NCBI GenBank assembly: GCA_041570195.1 | Contig: JBFFWQ010000120.1 | Coordinates: 1 to 18,609 of the forward strand | Source of the DNA: UBA11865 sp041570195 | GTDB taxonomy: Bacteria; Chloroflexota; Anaerolineae; Promineifilales; Promineifilaceae | DNA length: 18,609 bases | Direction: 5' to 3' | In this document: positions 1 to 8,131 of the stretch, piece by piece | Layout of the letters: each line of letters opens with the position of its first letter | How positions within the stretch are numbered: the stretch's first letter is position 1 | Made by a program: the position numbers and the translations under genes | The notes under the pieces: model-generated | The model's database searches: none | What the model was told of the DNA's origin: nothing | The model's input: the letters and a program-made list of their open reading frames with translations, nothing else

Positions 1-501
1 ATGGCACTGGGCTTTGCGCACATAATTACCGCCGGGAAGCTTATGGGTGTCGGTGCTCCAACTATGGATGTAGTGCTGGGCCAGCTTTTCCTGGCCAAAT
101 CGTAAGGCCGAGTCAAAGCGCACCGTGATCTCATTATCCCCTGGCCGCAAGATCGATCCCACATCAAATTCCCAGGTGCGGAACATATTGTCTGTTCGAC
201 CAAGTTCCTGGCCATTGAGCCAAATAGTGGCCAGGGTATCCAGGCCGGCGCAGTGGAGCAGGATCCGGTTATGCTGGAGCAGTTCTGATGAAACGGAAAA
301 GGTGCGGCGATATAGCCAGGCGGTCTCGCCAACCCACATCACCGAATGCTCATTGTCACGGTAAAACGGATCGGGGATGACTCCGGCCGCCAGCAGATCG
401 GTGTGAATACAGCCCGGCACGGCTGCTGCCAACCATTCTGCATTTGCTTTGTCGATCTGTTTGACTTGCCAACGGCCGTTTAAGGTCACAGTTTCCATCA
501 T
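1..501 (-). CDS. GH2 family beta-mannosidase, N-terminal part (runs off left edge)
   Basis: The visible 167 residues are the N-terminal jelly-roll (sugar-binding-like) domain of a large glycoside hydrolase family 2 protein. The segment VPGCIHTDLLAAGVIPDPFY followed by RDNE and by W-Y-RR-F is the typical opening of beta-mannosidases, which remove terminal beta-mannose from manno-oligosaccharides. The catalytic barrel lies outside the window, so the specificity cannot be confirmed. There is no signal peptide, which suggests a cytoplasmic enzyme. Two adjacent ATGs (501 and 498) are possible starts. I chose 501 because an AGGA at 514-511 sits nine bases before it. Only 30 bases separate it from the stop of the upstream GH3 gene, so the two are probably co-transcribed. 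Other GH2 members (beta-galactosidase, beta-glucuronidase) are less likely from this N-terminal pattern. Confidence 0.85.
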   Translation of the reverse strand, partial: MMETVTLNGRWQVKQIDKANAEWLAAAVPGCIHTDLLAAGVIPDPFYRDNEHSVMWVGETAWLYRRTFSVSSELLQHNRILLHCAGLDTLATIWLNGQELGRTDNMFRTWEFDVGSILRPGDNEITVRFDSALRFGQEKLAQHYIHSWSTDTHKLPGGNYVRKAQCH

Positions 502-531
502 TTCACGTCATCCTAATACGACTTCTATTAG

Positions 532-2808
532 CTATGCTTCTGCGCCATGCACCTGCATCAGCAGGCCATCTATTATCTCATCAGCGGGCATAGGCAATGT
601 GCTCTGCAGGAACCTCAGAACATTCACGAGTGGCATTTCCACCATCATATTCATCACATCCATGCCGATGCCCCCGTCATCCTCTGCGCTAAAGAGCTCA
701 CGACTCTGGGCCTGGAACTGCTCGAAAAGCGGTCCTAAGACAGCCATGCCGTATGGATCGGCCATCCATTCGCGGATGGTGGACTCTTTATCGATAAGGC
801 TGGGCAACTCCAGCGTCGATTTGAGTGTCGTCGTCAAAGTGTGGCGGATATCGGCAGCTGAAGCGCCAATGAGGATATCGAATTCCCCATCTTCGGTGAT
901 CCACTGTTGATATTTAGGATGGTAATAAGCAAAGGCGCGGAAATCAAGCTCGATAGAGACGGTTCTTGTTTCGCCTGGTTGGAGTTCTACCTTCGAAAAA
1001 CCTTTCAGTTCCTTTTCTGGACGCACCAACCCGGATTTGAGATCGTGCACATAGACTTGAACGATTTCCTTCCCGGTTACGTTGCCTGTGTTGGTGATAT
1101 CCACGGTCACCGTCAAGCCATCAACATCCCTGAAGGTAGTGGCCGAAAGCGCAGGGTTGCCATAAACAAAATTAGTGTAACTCAGCCCATAACCAAAGGG
1201 GAACAGCACCTTCTTCTCTTTGGTGTCATAGTAGCGATAGCCGATGAATAATCCTTCCCCGTACCGAACTAGGCCCGCCTCGCCCGGCCAATTAATGTAG
1301 GCAGGGGTATCGGCCGTTTTGATCGGGAAGGTTTCCGCCAGTTTGCCGCTAGGATTCACCTTGCCAAAGAGGATATCGGCAATCGCGCCGCCACCCGCTT
1401 GACCCATCATCCACGCTTCAAGCACCGCGGCGACATCATCAATCCAGGCGCTCATCGCTACTGGTGCGCCATTGTTCAATATGACGATCGCATTAGGCTG
1501 CACCTTTGCCACTGCCCTAATCAGTGCATTTTGCTGTTCAGTCAGATCAAGGTCGGCCCTGTCATAGCCTTCTGATTCTTTAGAGGAGGGCAAGGCAATA
1601 TACAACAGAGCCACATCGGCCGATGACGCCAAGTCTACCGCCTGATCGATCAGATCCTGGCGGGGAGTTTCATCGGCCGGGTAACCCTCGGCATAGCTCA
1701 GCTCGGCTTCTCCGGCTTGCTCTTGTAATTCCTTAAACGGGATAGCTACTTTCGTGGGGTTAATATGTGAACTGCCTCCGCCCTGAAAATAAGCTTCTTT
1801 GGCTGACCGGCCAATCACCGCGATATGCCGCTGGTCTTTTAATGGAAGAATGCCATTGTTTTTGAGCAAGACCATGCCTTCCGCGGCGATTTTGCGCGCC
1901 AGCATATGGTGCGTTTCCACATCGAAATCGCCGCCTTTGGGTGTCTCTTGAGCCTTGAACACAATACTCAGTATGCGCCGGACGGCCTCGTCCAAAACAT
2001 GCTCTTCTAACTCACCTGAACGAACCGCCTCAGTAACAGCTTGAACGCGGTACTCTTGTGGACCGGGCATTTCCAGATCTAGCCCCCCCTTAAGCGAGGC
2101 GACCCGGTCATTCACAGCGCCCCAATCTGAGATTACCAGCCCTTCAAACCCCCATTCATTCTTGAGAATATCTACCAGCAGTTCATGGTTTTCAGAACAA
2201 TGGGACCCATTGAGCCTGTTGTAAGCGCACATCACTGTCCAGGGTTGCGTCCTTTTTACAACGGTTTCGAATGCCGCCAGGTAGATTTCGTTCAAAGTCC
2301 GCTCGTCCACTTCGGCGCTAATGCTAAAACGCTGGGATTCCTGATTGTTAGCGACAAAATGCTTGAGGGAGGTACCCACGCCTTTCCCCTGCACGCCATC
2401 GATCAGACTAACAGCCATCTCCCCGGCAAGGTAAGGATCCTCAGATAAATACTCGAAGTTCCGGCCTCCCAATGGAGACCGTTTCATATTGACGCCGGGA
2501 CCAAGCAGCACATCTACGTTTAGCGCGATGCACTCTTCAGCCAGAGCCTCTCCCATCTTGTGCAGCAGATCCACATCCCAGGTTGAAGCAAGGCAGGATG
2601 CCGTAGGGAAACAGGTGGCCGGCAGGCTTGTCATCATCAGCGAGTTGACATCAGGCACCCGGCGGACACCGTGAGGTCCATCTGAAACGATCATCTCAGG
2701 TACACCCAAACGTTCGACTGGCATGGTCGTCCATGCGCTGGCCCCAGTACATAACGCAGCCTTCTCTTCCAAAGTCATTTTAGTAACGATGGCTTGAATA
2801 TCAGTCAC
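532..2808 (-). CDS. GH3 beta-glucosidase with C-terminal FnIII-like domain
   Basis: Glycoside hydrolase family 3, 758 residues, of the three-domain type: TIM barrel (about 1-290), alpha/beta sandwich (about 300-510) and fibronectin-III-like domain (about 570-660). The retaining nucleophile is Asp228 in VISDWG. Sugar-binding motifs include RNFEY (116-120) and KHF (149-151). The GGGSSHINP stretch (343-351) and ESEGYDR (411-417), the latter in the region that carries the acid/base residue in this family, are intact. It should release glucose from the non-reducing end of beta-glucosides or cello-oligosaccharides. No signal peptide is present, so it acts on imported sugars. The start is GTG at 2808, six bases after a clean AAGGAG; no ATG competes. 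About 85 residues (about 665-750) follow the FnIII domain and I do not recognise them. Exact substrate (gluco-, xylo-) cannot be told from sequence alone. Confidence 0.93.
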   Translation of the reverse strand: MTDIQAIVTKMTLEEKAALCTGASAWTTMPVERLGVPEMIVSDGPHGVRRVPDVNSLMMTSLPATCFPTASCLASTWDVDLLHKMGEALAEECIALNVDVLLGPGVNMKRSPLGGRNFEYLSEDPYLAGEMAVSLIDGVQGKGVGTSLKHFVANNQESQRFSISAEVDERTLNEIYLAAFETVVKRTQPWTVMCAYNRLNGSHCSENHELLVDILKNEWGFEGLVISDWGAVNDRVASLKGGLDLEMPGPQEYRVQAVTEAVRSGELEEHVLDEAVRRILSIVFKAQETPKGGDFDVETHHMLARKIAAEGMVLLKNNGILPLKDQRHIAVIGRSAKEAYFQGGGSSHINPTKVAIPFKELQEQAGEAELSYAEGYPADETPRQDLIDQAVDLASSADVALLYIALPSSKESEGYDRADLDLTEQQNALIRAVAKVQPNAIVILNNGAPVAMSAWIDDVAAVLEAWMMGQAGGGAIADILFGKVNPSGKLAETFPIKTADTPAYINWPGEAGLVRYGEGLFIGYRYYDTKEKKVLFPFGYGLSYTNFVYGNPALSATTFRDVDGLTVTVDITNTGNVTGKEIVQVYVHDLKSGLVRPEKELKGFSKVELQPGETRTVSIELDFRAFAYYHPKYQQWITEDGEFDILIGASAADIRHTLTTTLKSTLELPSLIDKESTIREWMADPYGMAVLGPLFEQFQAQSRELFSAEDDGGIGMDVMNMMVEMPLVNVLRFLQSTLPMPADEIIDGLLMQVHGAEA

Positions 2809-2916
2809 GATGGACTCCTTTTAATCAACCGAAGTACAGGTTATCCTCAATACAGCAAGTTGCCTTCACCGCCGGATGCCAAAGATAGCATCTTCATAAT
2901 GTGTTTTCCTATGAAC

Positions 2917-3777
2917 TCACATTTCTCTCCAAACATCCTGTAAGGCTCGATAATCCAAAAGGACGATGCCTTCTTCCCTTACAACATCTTTCGCTCGTTG
3001 AGAGGTTAAAAAATCAAAATCTGTCTGGCGAATATGATTACCATCAGGCTCTATAGCCAACAACTCAGAAGTGTCCAGACCGGGATGAACAGCCCACTCA
3101 TTCAGACCAACGGGTAACTCGCGCAAAAGCTCAGCATACTGCGCGGCTTTTGTGATTGGGTCCAGGAGATAGCTATCCAAGAAATCGTGATCATTGGTGG
3201 GGTAGCCCTGGCTTTGCACTTTTTCGATCCAGGATCGGCCGGCAACCCGGAGCGCCAGTCCGTATTCTTTTGCCAGCCTCAGCATCACATCAAATATATC
3301 CTCGCGACCGCCGAGACGTAAACAATGCCAATCCAAGTGAGTAGGCTTAAGTCCAGCTGCCAACACGAATTCGATCTGCGCCCTGAATTCTATTTCCAGT
3401 TGATCTAAGCTGACCTGCGCCAAAAAACCGGGCATCTGTTCAAAGTTATAAAAATAACCTGCTTTATCAATCAGCGAGGGCACCTTTTCTCTGAGGGTTA
3501 CCGGTCCCCAACGATAATCGACCCATTCAGAGATAACAGTGAGGTGAACGCCAAAGGGGATTTCTGGGTGATCTGCGAGGAAATGCATGGCGTGCAACGA
3601 CCAGGGACACGAGACCATCAAACTGGTTGAGCGGACTATACCCTTCTTCAACGCACCAACAATAGCCTCATTTACCGAGTTACACATCCCAAAATCATCA
3701 GCGTTGATAATCAGCAGACGTGCATCAGCCGGATACCCTAATAATCGGTTTGTTCGACTATTAGTCGACATACTCAT
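2917..3777 (-). CDS. ChbG/YdjC-family carbohydrate deacetylase
   Basis: A 286-residue protein of the YdjC/ChbG/HpnK family, metal-dependent enzymes that remove acetyl groups from sugars; ChbG itself deacetylates chito-oligosaccharides. The family pattern is clear: the metal and catalytic Asp pair in NADDFG (Asp27, Asp28), GVHLT with His78, THLDWH with His147 and His151, and AVHPG with His231. No signal peptide, so a cytoplasmic enzyme acting on imported sugars. It lies between the transporter ATPase gene (113 bases upstream) and GH3 (108 bases downstream), all on one strand, so it is likely part of the same sugar-use programme. No N-acetylglucosaminidase or chitin-specific gene is visible here, so the true substrate is open. 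The start is uncertain: ATG at 3777 and ATG at 3771 both lack a good Shine-Dalgarno site. Confidence 0.88.
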   Translation of the reverse strand: MSMSTNSRTNRLLGYPADARLLIINADDFGMCNSVNEAIVGALKKGIVRSTSLMVSCPWSLHAMHFLADHPEIPFGVHLTVISEWVDYRWGPVTLREKVPSLIDKAGYFYNFEQMPGFLAQVSLDQLEIEFRAQIEFVLAAGLKPTHLDWHCLRLGGREDIFDVMLRLAKEYGLALRVAGRSWIEKVQSQGYPTNDHDFLDSYLLDPITKAAQYAELLRELPVGLNEWAVHPGLDTSELLAIEPDGNHIRQTDFDFLTSQRAKDVVREEGIVLLDYRALQDVWREM

Positions 3778-3890
3778 ATTTCAATGGTAGTTAGCTGTAA
3801 AATGTGTACTCGCCCCCCGACTGGCACCCGAAACCAAGGCTGGGAAGATGGCACGATGGAAGAATCAATCAAAAAAACTGGGAGATCGAC

Positions 3891-4703
3891 TTACACAGTT
3901 GAGAGATCCCATTCTTCATGAATCTTGGGAACATCACTGATCAAACGTTGGGTATAAAGCTCTTTAGGATTCAATATGCAGGCATCCGCGGATCCGCTTT
4001 CAACAACTTTCCCTTGCTCCATAATATAGACATGGTCAGAAACATAGTATGCCAGGCCGATATCATGGGTGATGAAAATTATCGACATTCCGATGTCATT
4101 GCGCAGTTTCATCAACTCATCAAGGATGGTGGCCCGTGAACAGGCATCGATCATCGACGTGGGTTCATCCGCCACCAGGATCTTTGGGTTCAGCAGGAAG
4201 ATACGGGCGATCATCAAACGCTGCATCTGCCCACCAGAAAGCTCAAAAGGATACTTATTGGTTAATTCTGCGAATTTCAAGTTGACAAAGCTGCAGGCCT
4301 CGGTCATCAACTCTACTTTTTTCTCTTTTGGAAGCTTGCCATCGCCACGCATACGAAGACAGTCTAGAAGCACGGCATCGATCTTTTGAAATGTATTGTA
4401 TGAAGAAAACGGATCCTGGAAGATCGCTTGAATATTCTTCCAGTATTCCTTTTTCTTCTTGCGCGTGCGGATGTCGCGTATCTTTCCCTGGAAGTAAATT
4501 TCGCCCTCAGTGGGTTTGAGCAATCCCAGAATCATTTTCGCTAACGTGGTTTTTCCACTACCCGATTCGCCCACGATCGATATGATTTCGCCCTCATTCA
4601 GTTCGATATTGACACGGTCAACGGCCAGGGTTCGGTTGCGGCCAAAACCAAATATCTTGGTCAGATCGACTGTGCTAAGGATCACTTTTTTTTCATTCGT
4701 CAT
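3891..4703 (-). CDS. Dpp/Opp-type ABC importer ATPase (second subunit, DppF/OppF-like)
   Basis: A 270-residue ATP-binding subunit of a peptide/nickel/oligosaccharide importer. Visible motifs are Walker A GESGSGKT (45-52), Q-loop Gln96, signature LSGGQMQR (155-162), Walker B ILVADE (175-180) and switch His213. It pairs with the ATPase encoded just upstream to power the two permeases on the inner face of the membrane. It is shorter than a typical 310-330-residue OppF, because the C-terminal cysteine-bearing oligopeptide-transporter tail is lacking; the partner has this tail. Its ATG (4703) lies inside the end of the upstream ATPase gene, an 11-base overlap that suggests translational coupling. 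Members of this family in Thermotoga and other heat-loving bacteria import cellobiose and manno-oligosaccharides, not only peptides. Confidence 0.93.
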   Translation of the reverse strand: MTNEKKVILSTVDLTKIFGFGRNRTLAVDRVNIELNEGEIISIVGESGSGKTTLAKMILGLLKPTEGEIYFQGKIRDIRTRKKKKEYWKNIQAIFQDPFSSYNTFQKIDAVLLDCLRMRGDGKLPKEKKVELMTEACSFVNLKFAELTNKYPFELSGGQMQRLMIARIFLLNPKILVADEPTSMIDACSRATILDELMKLRNDIGMSIIFITHDIGLAYYVSDHVYIMEQGKVVESGSADACILNPKELYTQRLISDVPKIHEEWDLSTV

Positions 4704-5706
4704 TTTTATATGCTTCCCTTAGTTGTTCTTCCGATAGGATACAACGGTACGCGCGGCCGTCGCCTAATTCTTTGAGGGCGATAGTAGTTGCCGTGCACGC
4801 CGCTTGAACATATTTGCAGCGATCGGCAAACCGGCAGCCAGACGGTGGGTCTTTAAGATTGGGGGGCACCCCGGGTATGGCGGTCAGTTTAGCGTCCCGC
4901 ACACCACTTTCCGGCACAATAATCGAGCCCATGAGACCCTTGGAATAGGGATGGAGTGGATCAAACACCACTTCTTTTGCTGTCCCCTTCTCTACGATCT
5001 GCCCGGCGTACATGACCATAATGTCATCAGTTACGTTGTAGAGCAAGGGGAGTTCATGCGTAATAAAAATCAGCGATTTGATTGAACCATTTTCCATCAA
5101 GGTCTTTAGCATCTTGATGACCATCTTCTGTGAAGTGACATCAAGCGCAGAAGAAGGCTCATCGGCAATCAGCACTTGGGGGAAAAGTATCGTAGCGACG
5201 GCGATCACCGTGCGCTGTTTCATGCCGCCCGAAAGCTCACTGGGATACTTCTGCAGTACTTCCGGTGGCAATCCCAAGACACTGCAGCATTCTGAGGCAA
5301 GTTCATATATCTCTTTCTTGCTTCTTGATGGATCATGGGCTTGAACCACATCCTCGATAATGCTGATGACCCTTTGTGTAGGATTGAGGGCATTCATCGC
5401 CGATTGGGGGATATAAGCGATCTCCCTCCCCAATATCGATTTCCGAACCACATCTGGATCCATCCCGGAAATATTCTGCCCGTCGATGATAATCTCGCCA
5501 TCTGTATAATACAGTGGCGGGAAGTAATAACCCATCAGGCTGAGAGCCAGCGTGGACTTGCCGCAGCCCGATTCACCCGCAATTCCGAGCGTTTTCCCTT
5601 CTTCGACCTTCAGAGAAACGTGGTCCACCGCGTAAACATCTTCGTCATAGCGGGTGATGTATTTTGTTGTTAGATCTTTGACCTCTAATATGACCCTATT
5701 TGTCAT
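4693..5706 (-). CDS. Dpp/Opp-type ABC importer ATPase (first subunit, DppD/OppD-like)
   Basis: A 337-residue ATPase of the Dpp/Opp importer. Walker A is GESGCGKST (44-52), Q-loop Gln101, signature LSGGMKQR (158-165, the Met form usual in this family), Walker B VLIADE (178-183) and switch His217. The C-terminus carries the oligopeptide-transporter tail with four cysteines, Cys291 and Cys297 (CRFADRC), Cys304 and Cys322. In some Dpp ATPases this tail is reported to hold an iron-sulfur cluster; whether it does so here is inference. Nine bases separate it from the permease gene upstream, and its 3' end overlaps the next ATPase gene. The order binding protein, permease, permease, ATPase, ATPase is the classic dpp layout. 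Confidence 0.94.
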   Translation of the reverse strand: MTNRVILEVKDLTTKYITRYDEDVYAVDHVSLKVEEGKTLGIAGESGCGKSTLALSLMGYYFPPLYYTDGEIIIDGQNISGMDPDVVRKSILGREIAYIPQSAMNALNPTQRVISIIEDVVQAHDPSRSKKEIYELASECCSVLGLPPEVLQKYPSELSGGMKQRTVIAVATILFPQVLIADEPSSALDVTSQKMVIKMLKTLMENGSIKSLIFITHELPLLYNVTDDIMVMYAGQIVEKGTAKEVVFDPLHPYSKGLMGSIIVPESGVRDAKLTAIPGVPPNLKDPPSGCRFADRCKYVQAACTATTIALKELGDGRAYRCILSEEQLREAYKNDE

Positions 5707-5715
5707 TTCAATAAG

Positions 5716-6969
5716 CTATTCCCTTAACGCCGGATTGAATACCTGGTCGAGACCAGTGTTCATCAAATTCAATGAGAACGCAATCAGCGCAATGACCAAT
5801 ATCACAGGGATGTACGCCCACCATTTTCCCAGGATTTGGGCCTGGTAGATAAAGGCCCAGTTCAACATCAGCCCCAGGGTTGGCGTTTCCGTAGTTCTAG
5901 GTCCCAACCCAAGGATCGACAGCCCAGCCTCCGCCAATATCCCGGCCGAAATTTGCAGGATCAGCGCCATGACCACATAAGAGGCGATGAAAGGGAGAAT
6001 GCTCAGCAGGATGATACGAATGGTCGAATGACCGGACAGTTTCGACAGGTGGACATGATCGCGATTGCGCAGCGAGATCACCTGCGCTCGCACAGCCCTG
6101 GTCGTCCACACCCAGGAAGTAAAGCCGATCACCACCGCGATCGTAACCGGACCGCGATGTTCCTGCCCGATGCTGAAGGAGATCAAGATCAACAACACAA
6201 TGGTCGGGATAACGGTAAAGAGATTTGTGACGAACATGATGCCGTCATCCATCAGGCCACCGACGTACCCGGCCAGCAATCCCAGGCTTAAACCGATGGT
6301 GGTTGCAACTAGCCCCGCGACAAGACCGATCAACAGCGATACCCCGGTGGCCTTAACCAGCTGGGTCAGGACATCCCGGCCGAAATTATCGGTTCCAAGG
6401 GGTAACACCCGTATATTGGCGGCCTGGCTCAAATTCACGTAATCAGTTTGTTCGATGACGCCTTTCTCCTCCAGCGCGCCTGTGTCCGGGTTCTTTGCTG
6501 CAATGATAGCCCCCTCGGTTGACAGGAGCCCATCAAGCGAGGCATCGAGCCGGATATAGTAATTCCGCTGGGCATTTGTCATTCCAGGAATATTCTCCGT
6601 GGAATCATAATGGTTTACCCACTGATCCATCAGCTTTGGGGTATCCCAAGCATCGATCTCGGATTCGGAAACGCCAGCTGCCACGAGCCATTCTTTCATG
6701 GCCAGCCGGTCCTCGTCGTTCAGCTTGCCGGCAATTCGCTTGGCAGAGGCATCATCCAAATTGAGGGTATAGAGGTCGCTGGAATCGACACTGTCATATA
6801 CATTCACATAGACCCCAGGTGGAAAAAACGTGCCCTGGCCGATGATCTCCAGCGGCGGGTACCTCACGACCAGCGGATAGATGATCACGAACAGTAATAT
6901 TGCCATAAAGATGGCAAAGCCAACCACAAACTTACCGGAGCGAAAGACCTGTCGAAGCGTATGTTTCAT
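5716..6969 (-). CDS. Dpp-type ABC importer permease (DppC-like) with long extracytoplasmic insert
   Basis: A membrane permease of the binding-protein-dependent transport family. One membrane helix near the N-terminus (about 14-35) is followed by roughly 150 mostly polar residues, then the conserved LGTDNFGRD (191-199) and the usual five-helix core. The cytoplasmic coupling (EAA) loop is around 299-326. Usual DppC proteins are near 300 residues with a short link between helix 1 and the core. At 417 residues this one carries an extra extracytoplasmic domain of about 100 residues that I do not recognise. Start choice: a TTG at 6987 is in frame and overlaps the upstream stop, but ATG at 6969 has AGGAG nine bases before it and is preferred. 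It should form the membrane pore with the neighbouring DppB-like protein. Confidence 0.92.
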   Translation of the reverse strand: MKHTLRQVFRSGKFVVGFAIFMAILLFVIIYPLVVRYPPLEIIGQGTFFPPGVYVNVYDSVDSSDLYTLNLDDASAKRIAGKLNDEDRLAMKEWLVAAGVSESEIDAWDTPKLMDQWVNHYDSTENIPGMTNAQRNYYIRLDASLDGLLSTEGAIIAAKNPDTGALEEKGVIEQTDYVNLSQAANIRVLPLGTDNFGRDVLTQLVKATGVSLLIGLVAGLVATTIGLSLGLLAGYVGGLMDDGIMFVTNLFTVIPTIVLLILISFSIGQEHRGPVTIAVVIGFTSWVWTTRAVRAQVISLRNRDHVHLSKLSGHSTIRIILLSILPFIASYVVMALILQISAGILAEAGLSILGLGPRTTETPTLGLMLNWAFIYQAQILGKWWAYIPVILVIALIAFSLNLMNTGLDQVFNPALRE

Positions 6970-6983
6970 AACAGTATCACTCC

Positions 6984-7991
6984 TCAATCCTCAATCTGCG
7001 CCGCTCTTATGCGCGGATCAATAACGCCATAAAGGATTTCGATGATGAATGTTGTGAGCAATACCATCACGGTGATGATCAAAGCGGTGGCCGAGATCAG
7101 CGGATAATCACCCCCCAGGACAGCGGTCAGGATAGTCGTACCAAGCCCCGGGTAACTGAAGATGATCTCTGCCACCAGCGCGCCGCCAACCAGGGTGCCG
7201 ACGGCCAACGCCAAACCCGTTATCTGCGGAAGCATGGCATTGCGAAATACATAGCGGAGGATCTTGCGGTCTTTGATGCCCATGAAGCGGCTGAATTTTA
7301 CATAGTCCGCATTCAGCTCATAGATCGCCATGGAGCGCATGCCAATTGCCTGGCCGCCGATGAGGACTAACACGATCGACCAGAATGGCAATTGATAATG
7401 AAGAAACACGGACCATATGAACCCCCAGCTAAGGTTGGGAATCATGTCAAACCCGTATCCACCAGAGGTTGGCAACCATTCCAGTGTGACGCCAAACACA
7501 ACCAGCAGAATAACGGCCATACCAAAGGCCGGCAAGCTACTCATAAATAGACTGCTAGGCATGAGGACTTTGTCAAAGCCCGACTTACGATAAGCGGCCA
7601 AGGCGCCTAGGAAGTTTCCGATCAGCCAGCCGACGATGATCGCCGGGAGTTGCAGTATCACTGTCCACAAGATGGAAGATCCGATAACGTCGGCCACCGT
7701 TCTGGGATATTGCGCGATTGAAAAGCCGAAATCGCCGCGAAGTACATTGCTCACGTATATGAAGAACTGTTCGTATATGGGTTTGTCCAGGCCAAACAAC
7801 TCTGTGTATTGTTCGTAAATCGCCTGAACCCCGGCCGTCTCGCTCATACCTTGGGCCATCCTGGCGACGATGCCTGCTACAGGATCGCCTGGCATCAGGC
7901 GGGGCAACATGAAATTCAGGATGAATGCGAAAAACAATGTGATCAGGAACCAAAGCGACTTTCCGGCGAAATACCGTACATACCCTTTCAA
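6984..7991 (-). CDS. Dpp-type ABC importer permease (DppB-like)
   Basis: A 335-residue inner-membrane permease with the DppB/OppB pattern. It has a first helix (about 12-30) followed by LPRLMPGDP, an extracytoplasmic stretch, then five more helices, the coupling loop (about 221-255, with GIK and FRNAMLP) and a closing helix before YGVIDPRIR. It pairs with the DppC-like permease. The start is a TTG at 7991: GAGGT (8002-7998) lies six bases before it and no in-frame ATG is near. The next gene's Shine-Dalgarno lies right at its stop codon, so translation of the two is probably coupled. A strong hairpin lies in the 140-base gap upstream, between this gene and that of the binding protein. Confidence 0.94.
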   Translation of the reverse strand: MKGYVRYFAGKSLWFLITLFFAFILNFMLPRLMPGDPVAGIVARMAQGMSETAGVQAIYEQYTELFGLDKPIYEQFFIYVSNVLRGDFGFSIAQYPRTVADVIGSSILWTVILQLPAIIVGWLIGNFLGALAAYRKSGFDKVLMPSSLFMSSLPAFGMAVILLVVFGVTLEWLPTSGGYGFDMIPNLSWGFIWSVFLHYQLPFWSIVLVLIGGQAIGMRSMAIYELNADYVKFSRFMGIKDRKILRYVFRNAMLPQITGLALAVGTLVGGALVAEIIFSYPGLGTTILTAVLGGDYPLISATALIITVMVLLTTFIIEILYGVIDPRIRAAQIED

Positions 7992-8081
7992 GCCGGCACC
8001 TCATTAAGTTCTTGGGACGATAATTAATAATACATCCTCGATCTAATTCGAGAAGAGTTAAGGCTCGTTAGCTACGAATAG

Positions 8082-8119
8082 TAAACAGCCATGTCCCGTG
8101 AAAGGGACATGGCTGTTTA
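8082..8119 (-). terminator. Strong stem-loop after the binding-protein gene
   Basis: A perfect 16-bp inverted repeat (8082-8097 with 8104-8119) around a six-base loop GTGAAA, starting 12 bases past the stop of the binding-protein gene. No T-run follows it on the minus strand, so complete rho-independent termination is unlikely. Known dpp/opp and maltose operons use such an element to protect the binding-protein mRNA or to lower transcription of the permeases. That role is the most likely one here, by inference. Confidence 0.75.
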
Positions 8120-8131
8120 TTGGGTAGAGGT

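Noticed and set aside
3871..3877. Run of seven A (T on the minus strand) after the second ATPase gene, possible terminator
   Set aside because: No stable stem precedes the T-run on the minus strand, so I do not call a rho-independent terminator.
7585..8004. Minus-strand ATG frame of 139 codons overlapping the DppB-like gene
   Set aside because: Its ATG overlaps the ribosome-binding site of the TTG-started DppB gene, but the frame reads as an Arg-rich shadow with no membrane pattern.
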